This document shows, in pieces, positions 7,781 to 15,403 of a stretch of 27,920 bases of DNA. Both the position numbers and the translations under genes were made by a program. Numbering within the stretch: position 1 is the first letter of the stretch; every line of letters starts with the position of its first letter. The notes below the pieces were generated by a model. That model saw nothing but the letters and a program-made list of their open reading frames with translations. It made no database searches and was not told where the DNA came from. Source of the DNA: CAYNFQ01 sp964396715 (GTDB lineage Bacteria; Patescibacteriota; Microgenomatia; Daviesbacterales; UBA10151); assembly GCA_964396715.1 (NCBI GenBank), contig CAYNFQ010000016.1:1-27920 (forward strand), read 5' to 3'.

Positions 7781-9441
7781 CCTTTAAGTTCTATCTCTAA
7801 AACAGCTACTCTTTTTTCTATTCCTAATTTATTTAATACCCGTAAATGTACTTCTGCTAATCCACCGGATTGCCTTTTAGGATGGAAAAGATCTGATTGA
7901 GCAGGTAATTGTGACTCTTTAAATTTTATCCCCAGCTTGTCTGCAATTGAGGCTAACTCAGCCAGCGGATTTTCTGTTTCATTCATTAAAGCTATAGCAA
8001 GTCTATAACCCTCTACAGGCTTACCGTCCGAGCCCACATTAAATGCTTTGCCTATTTCAAATATTGCTATATCTTTAAACCCTTTTCTTAAATTCCTTCC
8101 TACTGCCTCAACTAAATTAGGCCAGATGTTTTCTCTTAAATACTGCGTTTCAGCGGAAATCGGGTTTTCAACCCTAACCAGAGTATTTTTGTTTGAGTCA
8201 TTAAATCCCACAGCAGCCATCACTGCTGTTGAATAAAAGGAATATGTTTGTACTTCAGTTAAACCTAAATTGACTAGCTTTTTCCTTAAATCCTGGATTT
8301 GTTTAAAAATAGACTCCTCTTTTTGCAAAGGTTGGGATTCAGGCACTTCCACAGCCGGGATTTTCTCATACCCATACATCCTGGCCACTTCCTCTATCAC
8401 ATCCTCCTCGATATTGACATCCAGCCTGAAGTAAGGTGGTTCTACCTCCCAGGCATGTAAGGTTGAACCTTGTGAGGCTAAAGTAAAGTTTAGTCTCTGT
8501 AAGTAATCTTCTACTGCCTTATCCTCAAACCTTAGTCCTACTAATTCTTCCAGTTGTTTCTTTGTGAGGGAAATTTTTCTGACTTTATCCTCAAAATTCC
8601 CAGCCATTGTGACAGAAATAACTTGTCCTCCCAACTGCTGATACATTTTTATGGCAGCATTTAAAGCCTGATAGAGCCTTTTTTTGGTTAAACCATGCTG
8701 GAATCTTTTGGAAGCCTCAGATGGAAGATTAAGTCTTGTGACAGTTTTTTTGATATTAACCGGATCAAAAATAGCAGCCTCAAGTAAGATAGAACTGGTG
8801 GTTTCGTTCACTTCCGAATCTTTTCCTCCCATAACTCCCGCCAATCCTAAAGCATTTAATGGATCTGCAATCAGTAAATCATCAGTGTGTAAGTTTCTGG
8901 TTTTTCCGTCCAGAGTGGTAATTCGTTCTCCTTTATTAGCCGTTCTGACAATGATCTCTTCATCTTTTACAGCCCTGGCATCAAAGGCGTGCATGGGTTG
9001 TCCATACTCCAGCATGATGAGGTTGGTAACATCAGTAATATTATCCACAGATCTCATGCCGGATGCTTCCAGTTTTTCTACCCACTCCTTGGGAGAAGAT
9101 TCCACCTTTAATCCTGCTATTTTGGTAATGGTGTAAAAGGGAGCAAATTGTGGGTTGGAAATTGTCACTTTGGTATTTGGTAAGTTTGATTGCTCCCAGA
9201 CGAATTCAGCCTCTTTGGGCTCCTCAAAGACCAATTTAGAATCAGTGATAGCAGCAACCTCATAAGCAATTCCCCGCATGGATAACAGGTCTGCCCTGTT
9301 GTAACCTTTCATATCCAGCTCAATGAAACTATCCGTAACCTCCTTAATGCTGACGGATCTTAGAGGTAACAGGTTAATCAGCTCATCAAGTGAACAATTT
9401 AGATCAACTAATTCCTTAAGCCAATCAATAGATATTTTCAT
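7777..9441 (-). CDS. pheT: Phenylalanyl-tRNA synthetase beta subunit, shortened
   Basis: The beta subunit of the (alpha-beta)2 enzyme that charges tRNA-Phe. It is 554 residues long against about 800 in E. coli. The N-terminus MKISIDWLKELV is the B1 start, but the sequence runs straight into FIELDMKGYNRADLLSMRGIAYEVA, so the EMAP/OB tRNA-binding insertion is missing. The B3/B4 editing domain is present (VDNITDVTNLIMLEYGQPMHAFDA, about 132-155), as are B5 and the catalytic-like B6-B7 module. The protein stops at RVLNKLGIEKRVAVLEIEL, exactly where the C-terminal ferredoxin-fold anticodon-binding domain normally follows. No remnants of that domain are seen downstream, where the metallopeptidase begins. 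pheS lies 22 nt upstream. Confidence 0.95.
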   Translation of the reverse strand: MKISIDWLKELVDLNCSLDELINLLPLRSVSIKEVTDSFIELDMKGYNRADLLSMRGIAYEVAAITDSKLVFEEPKEAEFVWEQSNLPNTKVTISNPQFAPFYTITKIAGLKVESSPKEWVEKLEASGMRSVDNITDVTNLIMLEYGQPMHAFDARAVKDEEIIVRTANKGERITTLDGKTRNLHTDDLLIADPLNALGLAGVMGGKDSEVNETTSSILLEAAIFDPVNIKKTVTRLNLPSEASKRFQHGLTKKRLYQALNAAIKMYQQLGGQVISVTMAGNFEDKVRKISLTKKQLEELVGLRFEDKAVEDYLQRLNFTLASQGSTLHAWEVEPPYFRLDVNIEEDVIEEVARMYGYEKIPAVEVPESQPLQKEESIFKQIQDLRKKLVNLGLTEVQTYSFYSTAVMAAVGFNDSNKNTLVRVENPISAETQYLRENIWPNLVEAVGRNLRKGFKDIAIFEIGKAFNVGSDGKPVEGYRLAIALMNETENPLAELASIADKLGIKFKESQLPAQSDLFHPKRQSGGLAEVHLRVLNKLGIEKRVAVLEIELKG

Positions 9442-9463
9442 TTATGTTCAGGTTGCACCTTGG

Positions 9464-10522
9464 TTAAGGTTCGACCTTGACAAAGGACGCACCTTGTAAA
9501 AAGCTTAAATCACCGCTGTTAAAAAGCCTGATATCCTCAATTCCATACTTGATCATAGCCATTCTGGCAGGTCCAAATCCCCAGGCTATTCCCGAATATT
9601 CATTAGGATCAATTCCTCCGCTTTTTAAAACATTAGGATGGATCATTCCAGCCCCTGCAATTTCCAGCCAGCCAATTCCGCCACACACCTTGCACCCTTT
9701 ACCCTTACAAAAGATACAAAGTGCATCCACTCCCACCCCCGGTTCCACAAAAGGGTAATATTTAGGTTTTAGTCTGACTTTTATATCTTTTCCTAAAGTG
9801 GCCTTAAAAAAATATTCAGACAGATATTGCAAATTTGCCATACTGACTTTTTTATCCACATAAATTATTTCAAACTGTTCAAAAGTATGTTCATGTCTGG
9901 CATCCACATTTTCATAACGGAAACAACGGCCAATATTCATAAGCCTGATAGGAGGTTTATTTTGTGATAGAGCTCTAATTTGAGAATTAGATGTGTGCGT
10001 TCTCAGCAATAACTTGTTACTTGTTACTTGTGCCTTGTTGCTTATATACAGAGTATCCCAGAGATCACGGGCTGGGTGATTTTCAGGGATATTTAAAACT
10101 TCAAAATTATTGTAGTCAGTATCAATTAAAGGAGCATCAATTTGGACAAAGCCTAATTTATTAAAAATTTTAGCAGTATGTTCCTCAAATGCAGTTAAAG
10201 GATGCATATGGCCTGTTCTTTTGTTAATCTCTCCACTGGGGATATCCAGGTTTTCATTTTCCAAAGCTTGATATATTTTTTCTCTTAACCCTTCACGTTT
10301 TACCCTGATCCCTTCCTCCAGTTCCTGTTTTATCTGATTAAACAAAGGTCCTACAGTTTTTAATTCCTGTGTGGGTAAATTCTTAAATTGTTTAGATAAC
10401 TGATCTATTTCTCCATTTTTGCCAAAAAGCCCGATAAAAATTTCATCCAGTTCCTTTAACGTTTTGGCCGGGTTAATTTTATCTAAAGCCTCAGCTTGGA
10501 TTTTTTTCAGTTTACTTTCCAC
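9464..10522 (-). CDS. pheS: Phenylalanyl-tRNA synthetase alpha subunit
   Basis: The catalytic subunit, 352 residues. It has the N-terminal coiled-coil arm, HPLTAFEEH (motif 1 area), RCFRYENVDARHEHTFEQFE (motif 2 area) and GIAWGFGPARMAMIKYGI (motif 3). An extra Cys4 knuckle, C259-x2-C262-x4-C267-x2-C270, precedes WLEIAGAGMIHPNV; I recall such knuckles in some bacterial PheS proteins, and it probably binds zinc. A heptanucleotide tandem repeat lies within the gene (see repeat at 10012), encoding about residues 161-170. It lies 17 nt after rplT. Confidence 0.96.
   Translation of the reverse strand: MESKLKKIQAEALDKINPAKTLKELDEIFIGLFGKNGEIDQLSKQFKNLPTQELKTVGPLFNQIKQELEEGIRVKREGLREKIYQALENENLDIPSGEINKRTGHMHPLTAFEEHTAKIFNKLGFVQIDAPLIDTDYNNFEVLNIPENHPARDLWDTLYISNKAQVTSNKLLLRTHTSNSQIRALSQNKPPIRLMNIGRCFRYENVDARHEHTFEQFEIIYVDKKVSMANLQYLSEYFFKATLGKDIKVRLKPKYYPFVEPGVGVDALCIFCKGKGCKVCGGIGWLEIAGAGMIHPNVLKSGGIDPNEYSGIAWGFGPARMAMIKYGIEDIRLFNSGDLSFLQGASFVKVEP
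10012..10039. repeat. Heptanucleotide tandem repeat inside pheS
   Basis: Four consecutive 7-mers on the plus strand: ACTTGTT, ACTTGTT, ACTTGTG and CCTTGTT. They are read in frame on the minus strand as part of SNKAQVTSNK. Because 3 x 7 nt equals 7 codons, gain or loss of three units keeps the frame. Confidence 0.85.
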
Positions 10523-10539
10523 AAACTTGATTCTAGCAG

Positions 10540-10887
10540 TTAGGAGGTAGCTTCCGCAACGATCTTTTTAAAATCATCAGGATTATTAACTGCCAAATCT
10601 GCCAAGATCTTACGGTCCAGTTTGATGTCCTTGAGTTTTAGTTGATTGATAAATTTAGAATAACTCAAGCCTTCTGCTCTGACCGTGTTACCAAGTTGCA
10701 CAATCCACAGCCTTCTCATATCTCTTTTTCTTAATTTTCTGCCGGCAAAAGCATATTCTCCGGCATGGAGTAAAGCTGATTTTGCCTCCCTGACCAGCTT
10801 GCTTCTGCCACCTCTGTAGCCTTTGGTTAATTCATGGAGTTTTTTATGTCTTCTGTGGGAAGTAATTCCTCTTTTAACTCTGGCCAT
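10540..10887 (-). CDS. rplT: 50S ribosomal protein L20 (bL20)
   Basis: A 115-residue basic protein of normal length, starting MARVKRGITSHRRHKKLHELTKGYRGGRSKL, with the RKLRKRDMRRLWIVQL region typical of bL20. It binds 23S rRNA early in 50S assembly. In E. coli and Bacillus, L20 also represses its own operon; no clear leader target is seen here. It follows a short unassigned ORF (10897-11064) rather than rpmI directly. Confidence 0.97.
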   Translation of the reverse strand: MARVKRGITSHRRHKKLHELTKGYRGGRSKLVREAKSALLHAGEYAFAGRKLRKRDMRRLWIVQLGNTVRAEGLSYSKFINQLKLKDIKLDRKILADLAVNNPDDFKKIVAEATS

Positions 10888-10895
10888 ATGATTAG

Positions 10896-10923
10896 TTTAT
10901 CGTTTATCGTCAATCGTTAATCG
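10896..10923. repeat. Heptanucleotide tandem repeat between rpmI and rplT
   Basis: Four 7-mers on the plus strand: TTTATCG, TTTATCG, TCAATCG and TTAATCG. It is the same unit family as the repeat in murT at 17701. It covers the last codons and the stop of the 55-codon ORF. Confidence 0.85.
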
Positions 10924-11064
10924 GTTCTTGCCTCTAACGATATTCAATATACGATTTCCGATATTCCATCCTCCTTGACGGTTTATTTTAGCATAAGATT
11001 TAGCAGAATAATCTGCTGAACCTGATCTTTTGGTTTGTCTAAAATTTCTAGTTTCCCTACCCAT
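10897..11064 (-). CDS. Candidate 55-residue basic protein between rpmI and rplT
   Basis: The ORF begins ATG one nucleotide after the rpmI stop (TAAAATG) and ends 9 nt before rplT. The translation starts MGRETRNFRQTKRSGSADYS, is rich in Arg/Lys, and includes QGGWNIGNRILNIVRG. Its last residues (RLTIDDKR) are encoded by a heptanucleotide repeat. The tight junction with rpmI and the fully open frame across the otherwise unusually long rpmI-rplT gap support translation. I recognise no family. It could be a lineage-specific ribosome-associated peptide, or a chance ORF in a spacer. Confidence 0.5.
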   Translation of the reverse strand: MGRETRNFRQTKRSGSADYSAKSYAKINRQGGWNIGNRILNIVRGKNRLTIDDKR

Positions 11065-11065
11065 T

Positions 11066-11263
11066 TTATATCCCTAAAACCTTTCTTATTTTTCCGGCAT
11101 CAGGTGCAAAATACTCCACTGTTTTCCTGTGCCGCTTAAGCGCGCTTTTGCTTTTTTTCCTTTTTAAGTGTCCTGCGCCCAGTTGGTGCCTTCTTAAGAT
11201 TTTACCTGTGGAGGTAATTTTTACTCTTTTTAGCATTGATTTTCTTGTCTTTTGTTTTGGCAT
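11066..11263 (-). CDS. rpmI: 50S ribosomal protein L35 (bL35)
   Basis: A 65-residue, very basic protein, MPKQKTRKSMLKRVKITSTGKILR..., matching bL35 in length and pattern (KSALKRHRKTVEYFA). It is positioned as expected between infC (15 nt upstream) and rplT. A TATAAT on the minus strand (11278-11283), overlapping the infC stop and 14 nt before the start, could be an internal promoter. Confidence 0.95.
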   Translation of the reverse strand: MPKQKTRKSMLKRVKITSTGKILRRHQLGAGHLKRKKSKSALKRHRKTVEYFAPDAGKIRKVLGI

Positions 11264-11278
11264 ATTGGAACTGGAAAA

Positions 11279-11812
11279 TTATACTCCTTCTTGTTTTTCT
11301 TTTCCACCCCTCATTTTAGTCACAATTATTGACAAATTTCTTCCTTCAAATCTGGATTCCCTCTCTACCGCAACATTTTCTCCCAAGAGCTCTAAAGTCT
11401 GTTTTATCACCTGATGTCCCAGCTCAGGGTGAGCCATCTCCCTGCCTTTAAACTTGACTGTTAATTTTACTTTGAAACCATCCTTTAAAAACTCTTCAGT
11501 CCTTTTGACCCTGACTGCCAAATCATGGTCGGCAATTCTGGGGGAAAGCCAAAGCTCCTTCAATCCCCCTCCGCCCTCTTTTTGAGCCCCCCTTTCTTTT
11601 TTGCTCTCCTCATACCTGAATTTCTGAAAATCAACAATTCTGGCAACAGGAGGCTCTGCCTTTGATGCTATCTCCACTAAATCCAATTCCGCTTCCTTGG
11701 CCTTGTTTAAGGCATCTGCTTTATCCAATATGCCAAGCTGGTTACCCTCATTATCAATGACTCTGAGCTTGGGGGATTGGATGTTCCAGTTGATTCTGTA
11801 GAATTTTCCCAT
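11279..11812 (-). CDS. infC: Translation initiation factor IF-3
   Basis: A 177-residue protein. The N-terminal domain (NIQSPKLRVIDNEGNQLGILDKADALNKAKEAELDLVEI), a Lys/Glu-rich linker and the C-terminal domain (LSPRIADHDLAVRVKRTEEFLKDGFKVKLTVKFKGREMAH) are all present. IF-3 monitors initiator tRNA-codon pairing on the 30S subunit. The start is ATG, not the rare AUU used for autoregulation in E. coli, so that feedback is not expected here. The gene begins on the base after the thrS stop. Confidence 0.97.
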   Translation of the reverse strand: MGKFYRINWNIQSPKLRVIDNEGNQLGILDKADALNKAKEAELDLVEIASKAEPPVARIVDFQKFRYEESKKERGAQKEGGGGLKELWLSPRIADHDLAVRVKRTEEFLKDGFKVKLTVKFKGREMAHPELGHQVIKQTLELLGENVAVERESRFEGRNLSIIVTKMRGGKEKQEGV

Positions 11813-13036
11813 TTAGATTTTGGATTGGATCTCAGCTACTATTTTATCAATAAATTTTGAAATCTCAACTGCCCCTAAATCTTGACCTTCTCTCCCTCTT
11901 ACTGCCACAGTTTTTGCTTTTTCCTCCCTGTCCCCGACAACCAGCATGTAAGGGATCTTTTGGATCTGCGCATCTCTGATTTTGGATTGCATTTTTTCCG
12001 CTCTTGCATCAACTTCCGCACGCACGAATGAGGACTTTAGTTGTTCGAGTATATTTTGTGCATATTTTTGGTGTCGATCTGCAATGGGTATAATTTGTAC
12101 CTGTATTGGAGAGAGCCACAGCGGAAAAGCTCCTTGGTATTGTTCTGTTAAAATAGCGATAAACCTTTCAAAAGAACCAAAGATAGCTCGGTGAATCATC
12201 ACCGGCCTTTTTGCTTCCCCTTTGTCATTAATATATTCCAGTTTAAAAGCTTCCGGCTGATGAAAATCCAACTGAACTGTTGCCAGCTGCCACTCTCTGT
12301 CTTGTGAATCTTTAATATGGACATCAATTTTAGGCCCATAAAAAGCTCCATCGCCCATTTTACCCCCTGCTTTAATCCCCTTTTTCTTTAAAGCTTCAGC
12401 CAGTTCTTTTTCAGCCTTGTCCCAGTTTTCATCTGTTCCAGCTCTCACTTCAGGCCTGGTTGCTAAGCGAAAGTCATATTCAAATCCAAACTTTTTATAA
12501 AAATTAATCATCATATCTAAAATATGAGAAACCTCCTCAAATATCTGATCTTCAGTTGCATAAATATGCGCATCATCCATAGTAAGTTGTCTAACTCTCA
12601 GCAGTCCATTAACTTCTCCAGACTTTTCTCTTCTGTGCAGCCTGCCAATTTCAGATAGCCTTAATGGTAATTCCTTGTACGATCTGGGCCTAAATCTATA
12701 AAGGATGGTAGATTCAGGACAGTTCATCGGTTTTAAGGTATAACTTTCCGGGTTTGATCCATCAGCTTCATCAGAAAGAGACAGGTTATACATGTTATGC
12801 TCTCCAAATTTAGCCCAATGGCCAGACTGTTTAAAAAGTTCTGATTTGACCATAATTGGTGTTGCAGTTTCCAAATACCCTGCTTGTTCTGTTAATTCTC
12901 TGATGTATTTTTCCAGCTCCTTAAAAATCACCATGCCTTTTGGGAGCCAAAAAGGAGCGCCCGGTGCAATCTCCGAGGTAAAAAAAAGTTCCAGTTCCTG
13001 GCCTAATTGTTTATGGTCTTTTAAATTCTTATCCAT
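11813..13036 (-). CDS. thrS: Threonyl-tRNA synthetase, catalytic and anticodon domains only
   Basis: Charges tRNA-Thr. It has 407 residues against about 640 in E. coli. It begins MDKNLKDHKQLGQELELFF, immediately at the class II catalytic core, so both the TGS domain and the N2 editing domain are absent. The zinc ligands Cys106 (MNCPE), His157 (DDAHIYA) and His282 (MIHRAIFGS) are present, as is the motif 2 loop region (GRLHRREKSGEVNGLLRVRQ). The anticodon-binding domain ends the protein. Without N2, Ser-tRNA-Thr would have to be cleared by a separate deacylase, if at all. First gene of the operon, with a structured leader (see 13037-13173). Confidence 0.95.
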   Translation of the reverse strand: MDKNLKDHKQLGQELELFFTSEIAPGAPFWLPKGMVIFKELEKYIRELTEQAGYLETATPIMVKSELFKQSGHWAKFGEHNMYNLSLSDEADGSNPESYTLKPMNCPESTILYRFRPRSYKELPLRLSEIGRLHRREKSGEVNGLLRVRQLTMDDAHIYATEDQIFEEVSHILDMMINFYKKFGFEYDFRLATRPEVRAGTDENWDKAEKELAEALKKKGIKAGGKMGDGAFYGPKIDVHIKDSQDREWQLATVQLDFHQPEAFKLEYINDKGEAKRPVMIHRAIFGSFERFIAILTEQYQGAFPLWLSPIQVQIIPIADRHQKYAQNILEQLKSSFVRAEVDARAEKMQSKIRDAQIQKIPYMLVVGDREEKAKTVAVRGREGQDLGAVEISKFIDKIVAEIQSKI

Positions 13037-13173
13037 TAATTTATGTTAACACAAAGTGTGGATGGTACAGGCCGCTGCTCGAACCTTCAAAGAGACAATT
13101 GTTAATAATCCAGAACAATCGCTTCTCTTGAGAACCCAGCTTGATACCTTTACCAACTACCTACTGAATTATA
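13037..13173 (-). promoter_or_regulatory. Promoter and structured leader of the thrS operon
   Basis: A minus-strand TATAAT at 13168-13173 implies a leader of about 125 nt before thrS, much longer than at most genes here. The leader can form a long hairpin at 13087-13131: arms TCAAAGAGA/TCTCTTGA with a bulge, continued by ATTGTT/AACAAT and a 10-nt loop. No T-box consensus (GGTGGNACCGCG) is present. A regulatory role is inferred from its placement only. Confidence 0.45.
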
Positions 13174-13181
13174 CATAAGTT

Positions 13182-13886
13182 CTAGGGTTTAGGTGAAAGT
13201 AAAATTCGGGCCAAAACAGGTAAGACGGCAATTGTGGCATCTTTGCCTAAATCAGCTGCATATTTTATAACCTTTTGTAAATTGCCCCATTTGCTAGGTT
13301 CCTTTTCCACCTGTGTAAGTAATATTTTCATTTGTTTAGCATGTTCATCTCCATAGTTTTCCTCCACTGCCTTAACAGCCTCATTTATTTGTTGATTCAA
13401 AGTAAAGGTTTGGTCTTGAGTTTGGTTTTGGGATTGACTAAAAGTTGGGTTAAAACTTGGATTTATGTGTGTATGAAATTGTGGAGAAGTTTGTTTATTA
13501 CTTTCTAGTCCAGTTTGTTTACGACTTGAAGGTAATCCTCTAAGCTTGATACTGCTAATCATTCCGTTAATGATTGCGCCATATTGTTGGATACCATCTT
13601 TGTACATTTCTAACGCTCTTTTTCTATCTTCATCTGTAGTTCTTTCTAAACTTGAGGGATCTCTTAAATACCAAGTAATATAAATCATAATGCTACTTGT
13701 GCTAAAAGAATGGAAATCCTTATATTCTGCCTCAATGAAGGAATCAACTTGTGTTCGCCATTCATCCAATGTTCTATTTTTCCCTGGGAATGATTCTACT
13801 GCACGTAATTTTTCTCCTTGAATAAATAAATTTTTAAGATGTTTAACTGCACTTCCTTCCTCGCTTGTTAATATTCTGTCAGTCAT
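13182..13886 (-). CDS. Protein of unknown function with Asn/Gln/Thr-rich linker
   Basis: A 234-residue protein. It has an N-terminal helical domain (about 1-115), then a linker with alternating polar residues (INPSFNPTFSQSQNQTQDQT, about 142-161), then a helical C-terminal domain (INEAVKAVEENYGDEHAKQM... to the end). The tripartite layout vaguely recalls AbiTii-like proteins, but I cannot establish homology. The start fits a TATACT at 13893-13898 lying 6 nt before the ATG (leaderless pattern). It ends just upstream of the thrS promoter. Confidence 0.65.
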   Translation of the reverse strand: MTDRILTSEEGSAVKHLKNLFIQGEKLRAVESFPGKNRTLDEWRTQVDSFIEAEYKDFHSFSTSSIMIYITWYLRDPSSLERTTDEDRKRALEMYKDGIQQYGAIINGMISSIKLRGLPSSRKQTGLESNKQTSPQFHTHINPSFNPTFSQSQNQTQDQTFTLNQQINEAVKAVEENYGDEHAKQMKILLTQVEKEPSKWGNLQKVIKYAADLGKDATIAVLPVLARILLSPKP

Positions 13887-14011
13887 GGTGAAAGTATAAC
13901 ATTTACTTTAATTGATGTCCCTATAGAATTGTGGGTTATTTTTAACCATTTTTTTCTACTTCCTGTAATTATGATTATGGGAAGTTCAAGTGGGAAGTTC
14001 AAGGCTAAAAA

Positions 14012-14440
14012 TTATTGTCCTGTCTCCTTTGAAACAACTCTTTCTAATAAATTTCCTATTGCAGGTGCTAACCTATCAGTTTCATCACTCGTTGGGAAAC
14101 CACCTTTTAAATTCCATAACACCCAAACACCTGTCCTAACTTGGTAATCCACCTCATTCTCTTTATCTCTTTCCATAAAATCCATGAAATTTTCTAGTCC
14201 CAGTTTGCCTTTTGGGTAAACCTCTACCAACTCTTTTAGTATTTCCTTATATTCCTCTTCACTTACTTTATGAGTTAGAAGATAAATCCCTACTCCAGCA
14301 ACGGTCATAAAAAAATCCCAAGCTATATCAGCTCCCTTGCTTGAATTGAGCACTCCTTTAAGCTCTGGAAATTTGTCTAACATTGGAACAAGTAAGTCTA
14401 TGGCAACCATATTTATTGTTTTTACAAAAGGTATAGCCAT
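14012..14440 (-). CDS. Small protein of unknown function
   Basis: A 142-residue protein with a hydrophobic stretch (DFFMTVAGVGIYLLTH, about 42-57) and an acidic/basic helical middle (KVSEEEYKEILKELVEVYPKG). No family is recognised. Unlike its neighbours it has a leader: TATAAT at 14467-14472 and AAGGAGG 13 nt before the ATG, a long spacing for a Shine-Dalgarno site. No in-frame start lies closer to it. Confidence 0.6.
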   Translation of the reverse strand: MAIPFVKTINMVAIDLLVPMLDKFPELKGVLNSSKGADIAWDFFMTVAGVGIYLLTHKVSEEEYKEILKELVEVYPKGKLGLENFMDFMERDKENEVDYQVRTGVWVLWNLKGGFPTSDETDRLAPAIGNLLERVVSKETGQ

Positions 14441-14552
14441 AGTTAAAAACTTACCTCCTTAAAGGCATTATAATATCTTGGTAAATCTGCTTTCTTCTTA
14501 ATGCTGTCATTGTATACCTGTAACGTTTCCAGCCCTTTATGTCTAGTGTATG

Positions 14553-14626
14553 TGGACGGTGCTGGATTCGAACCAGCGACCTCAGCAATGTCAATGCTGC
14601 GCTCTAACCAACTGAGCTAACCGTCC
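14553..14626 (-). tRNA. tRNA-Val (anticodon GAC)
   Basis: A 74-nt cloverleaf. The acceptor is GGACGGT/ACCGTCC, the anticodon stem is CAGCA/TGCTG with loop TTGACAT, and the T-loop is TTCGAAT. Discriminator A; CCA is not encoded. Its 5' end lies 3 nt after the stop of the LAGLIDADG-like gene. Confidence 0.94.
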
Positions 14627-14629
14627 CTG

Positions 14630-15319
14630 TTAATTTTTACTAATAATTTTCTCGCAAAATTTTCTGCTAAGATAAACTAACCTTCTTTGTAGAGCAATAT
14701 TACCACAGTTAACCACGCATACTCCATTATAGGTTGAGTACGTTGAACGCCCTTTGGTTCTTTGATCAATGCTTGCTGAAGTAAAATTTTCCAGTGGTAT
14801 ATTTAGTTCTCTAGACCAGTATTCTCTAAGTTTTTCGGGATCTTGGTCGGCTCGTAAATGCAAGGAGCATTTAATTTTATTAATACTGACATTATAATTT
14901 TTCACCAATGAATGTATAAAAAATTTGAGGATTAAAGGATCAGAACTTCCCATTCCCGTTCCGGATTTTGTTTTTGATCCTTCTCCCAAATATAGCATTG
15001 CTAGTGCTAAATCTTGAATTAATTGATTTTGAATATCTAATTTACTAAGTATTTCTAAGGCTTGACTTTCCGCCTTCCTTAGCCTTATTTCTTTTTCCTT
15101 ATTATGCCATTTTACTGCCAGCTCTCTAGCCTTTTTTAAATGTTTTAGTCGATTTTGTGTTAGCTTGTACCGTTGTTTAAAATCTAATTTAATATCTTTA
15201 AACCATCCGCTTAGCGTAGATCTGGGAATTTTTAAAATCTTTTCCACATCTCTGATTGAAGTTCCAAGTCTCCTTAATCTAATAGCTTCCGGTTTTAACT
15301 CGAACCATTTAGATATCAT
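14630..15319 (-). CDS. HTH protein with LAGLIDADG-like endonuclease domain
   Basis: A 229-residue protein. The N-terminus (about 10-45, RLRRLGTSIRDVEKILKIPRSTLSGWF) is a helix-turn-helix of resolvase/transposase type. A Lys/Arg-rich helix follows. At about 105-140, LALAMLYLGEGSKTKSGTG then SSDPLILKFFIHSL resembles a LAGLIDADG helix with its downstream SDPxLLKFF helix, as in homing endonucleases; only one such motif is clear. It lies between a tRNA 5'-half (15370-15403) and tRNA-Val, its stop being 3 nt from the tRNA. It may be a solitary homing-type nuclease or a DNA-binding regulator derived from one. Confidence 0.6.
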   Translation of the reverse strand: MISKWFELKPEAIRLRRLGTSIRDVEKILKIPRSTLSGWFKDIKLDFKQRYKLTQNRLKHLKKARELAVKWHNKEKEIRLRKAESQALEILSKLDIQNQLIQDLALAMLYLGEGSKTKSGTGMGSSDPLILKFFIHSLVKNYNVSINKIKCSLHLRADQDPEKLREYWSRELNIPLENFTSASIDQRTKGRSTYSTYNGVCVVNCGNIALQRRLVYLSRKFCEKIISKN

Positions 15320-15369
15320 GGATAAATGATAATCTCTGTGGTTCTAGTAATCAAGAGTTGAGTCTTTTT

Positions 15370-15403
15370 AAAGGGGTCGCTCTACCGGCTGAGCTAACCG
15401 CCC
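15370..15403 (-). pseudogene. tRNA 5'-half (tRNA-Lys-like), cut in the anticodon loop
   Basis: The sequence reads GGGCGGT TA GCTC, a D-loop of tRNA type, GAGC, then ACCCC TTT. This is a complete acceptor 5' strand, D-arm and anticodon 5' stem. After position 34 the sequence becomes AAAAAGACTC and never supplies the 3' stem, T-arm or acceptor 3' strand. A TACAAT at 15418-15423 lies 14 nt upstream on the same strand, so the fragment may be transcribed. The 5' half most resembles tRNA-Lys; identity is uncertain. Confidence 0.65.

Noticed and set aside
13037..13173. T-box riboswitch upstream of thrS
   Set aside because: No T-box consensus or specifier-loop arrangement is recognisable on the minus strand.
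13937..13966. Terminator-like GGTTA-TTTT-TAACC followed by T-run on the plus strand
   Set aside because: No plus-strand gene lies upstream, and in the minus direction the hairpin is not followed by a T-run.
14626..15403. Group I intron in a tRNA with the LAGLIDADG-like gene inside
   Set aside because: No 3' tRNA half is found, no internal guide pairing with the CCCCTTT exon end is visible, and there is no room for an intron core outside the gene.
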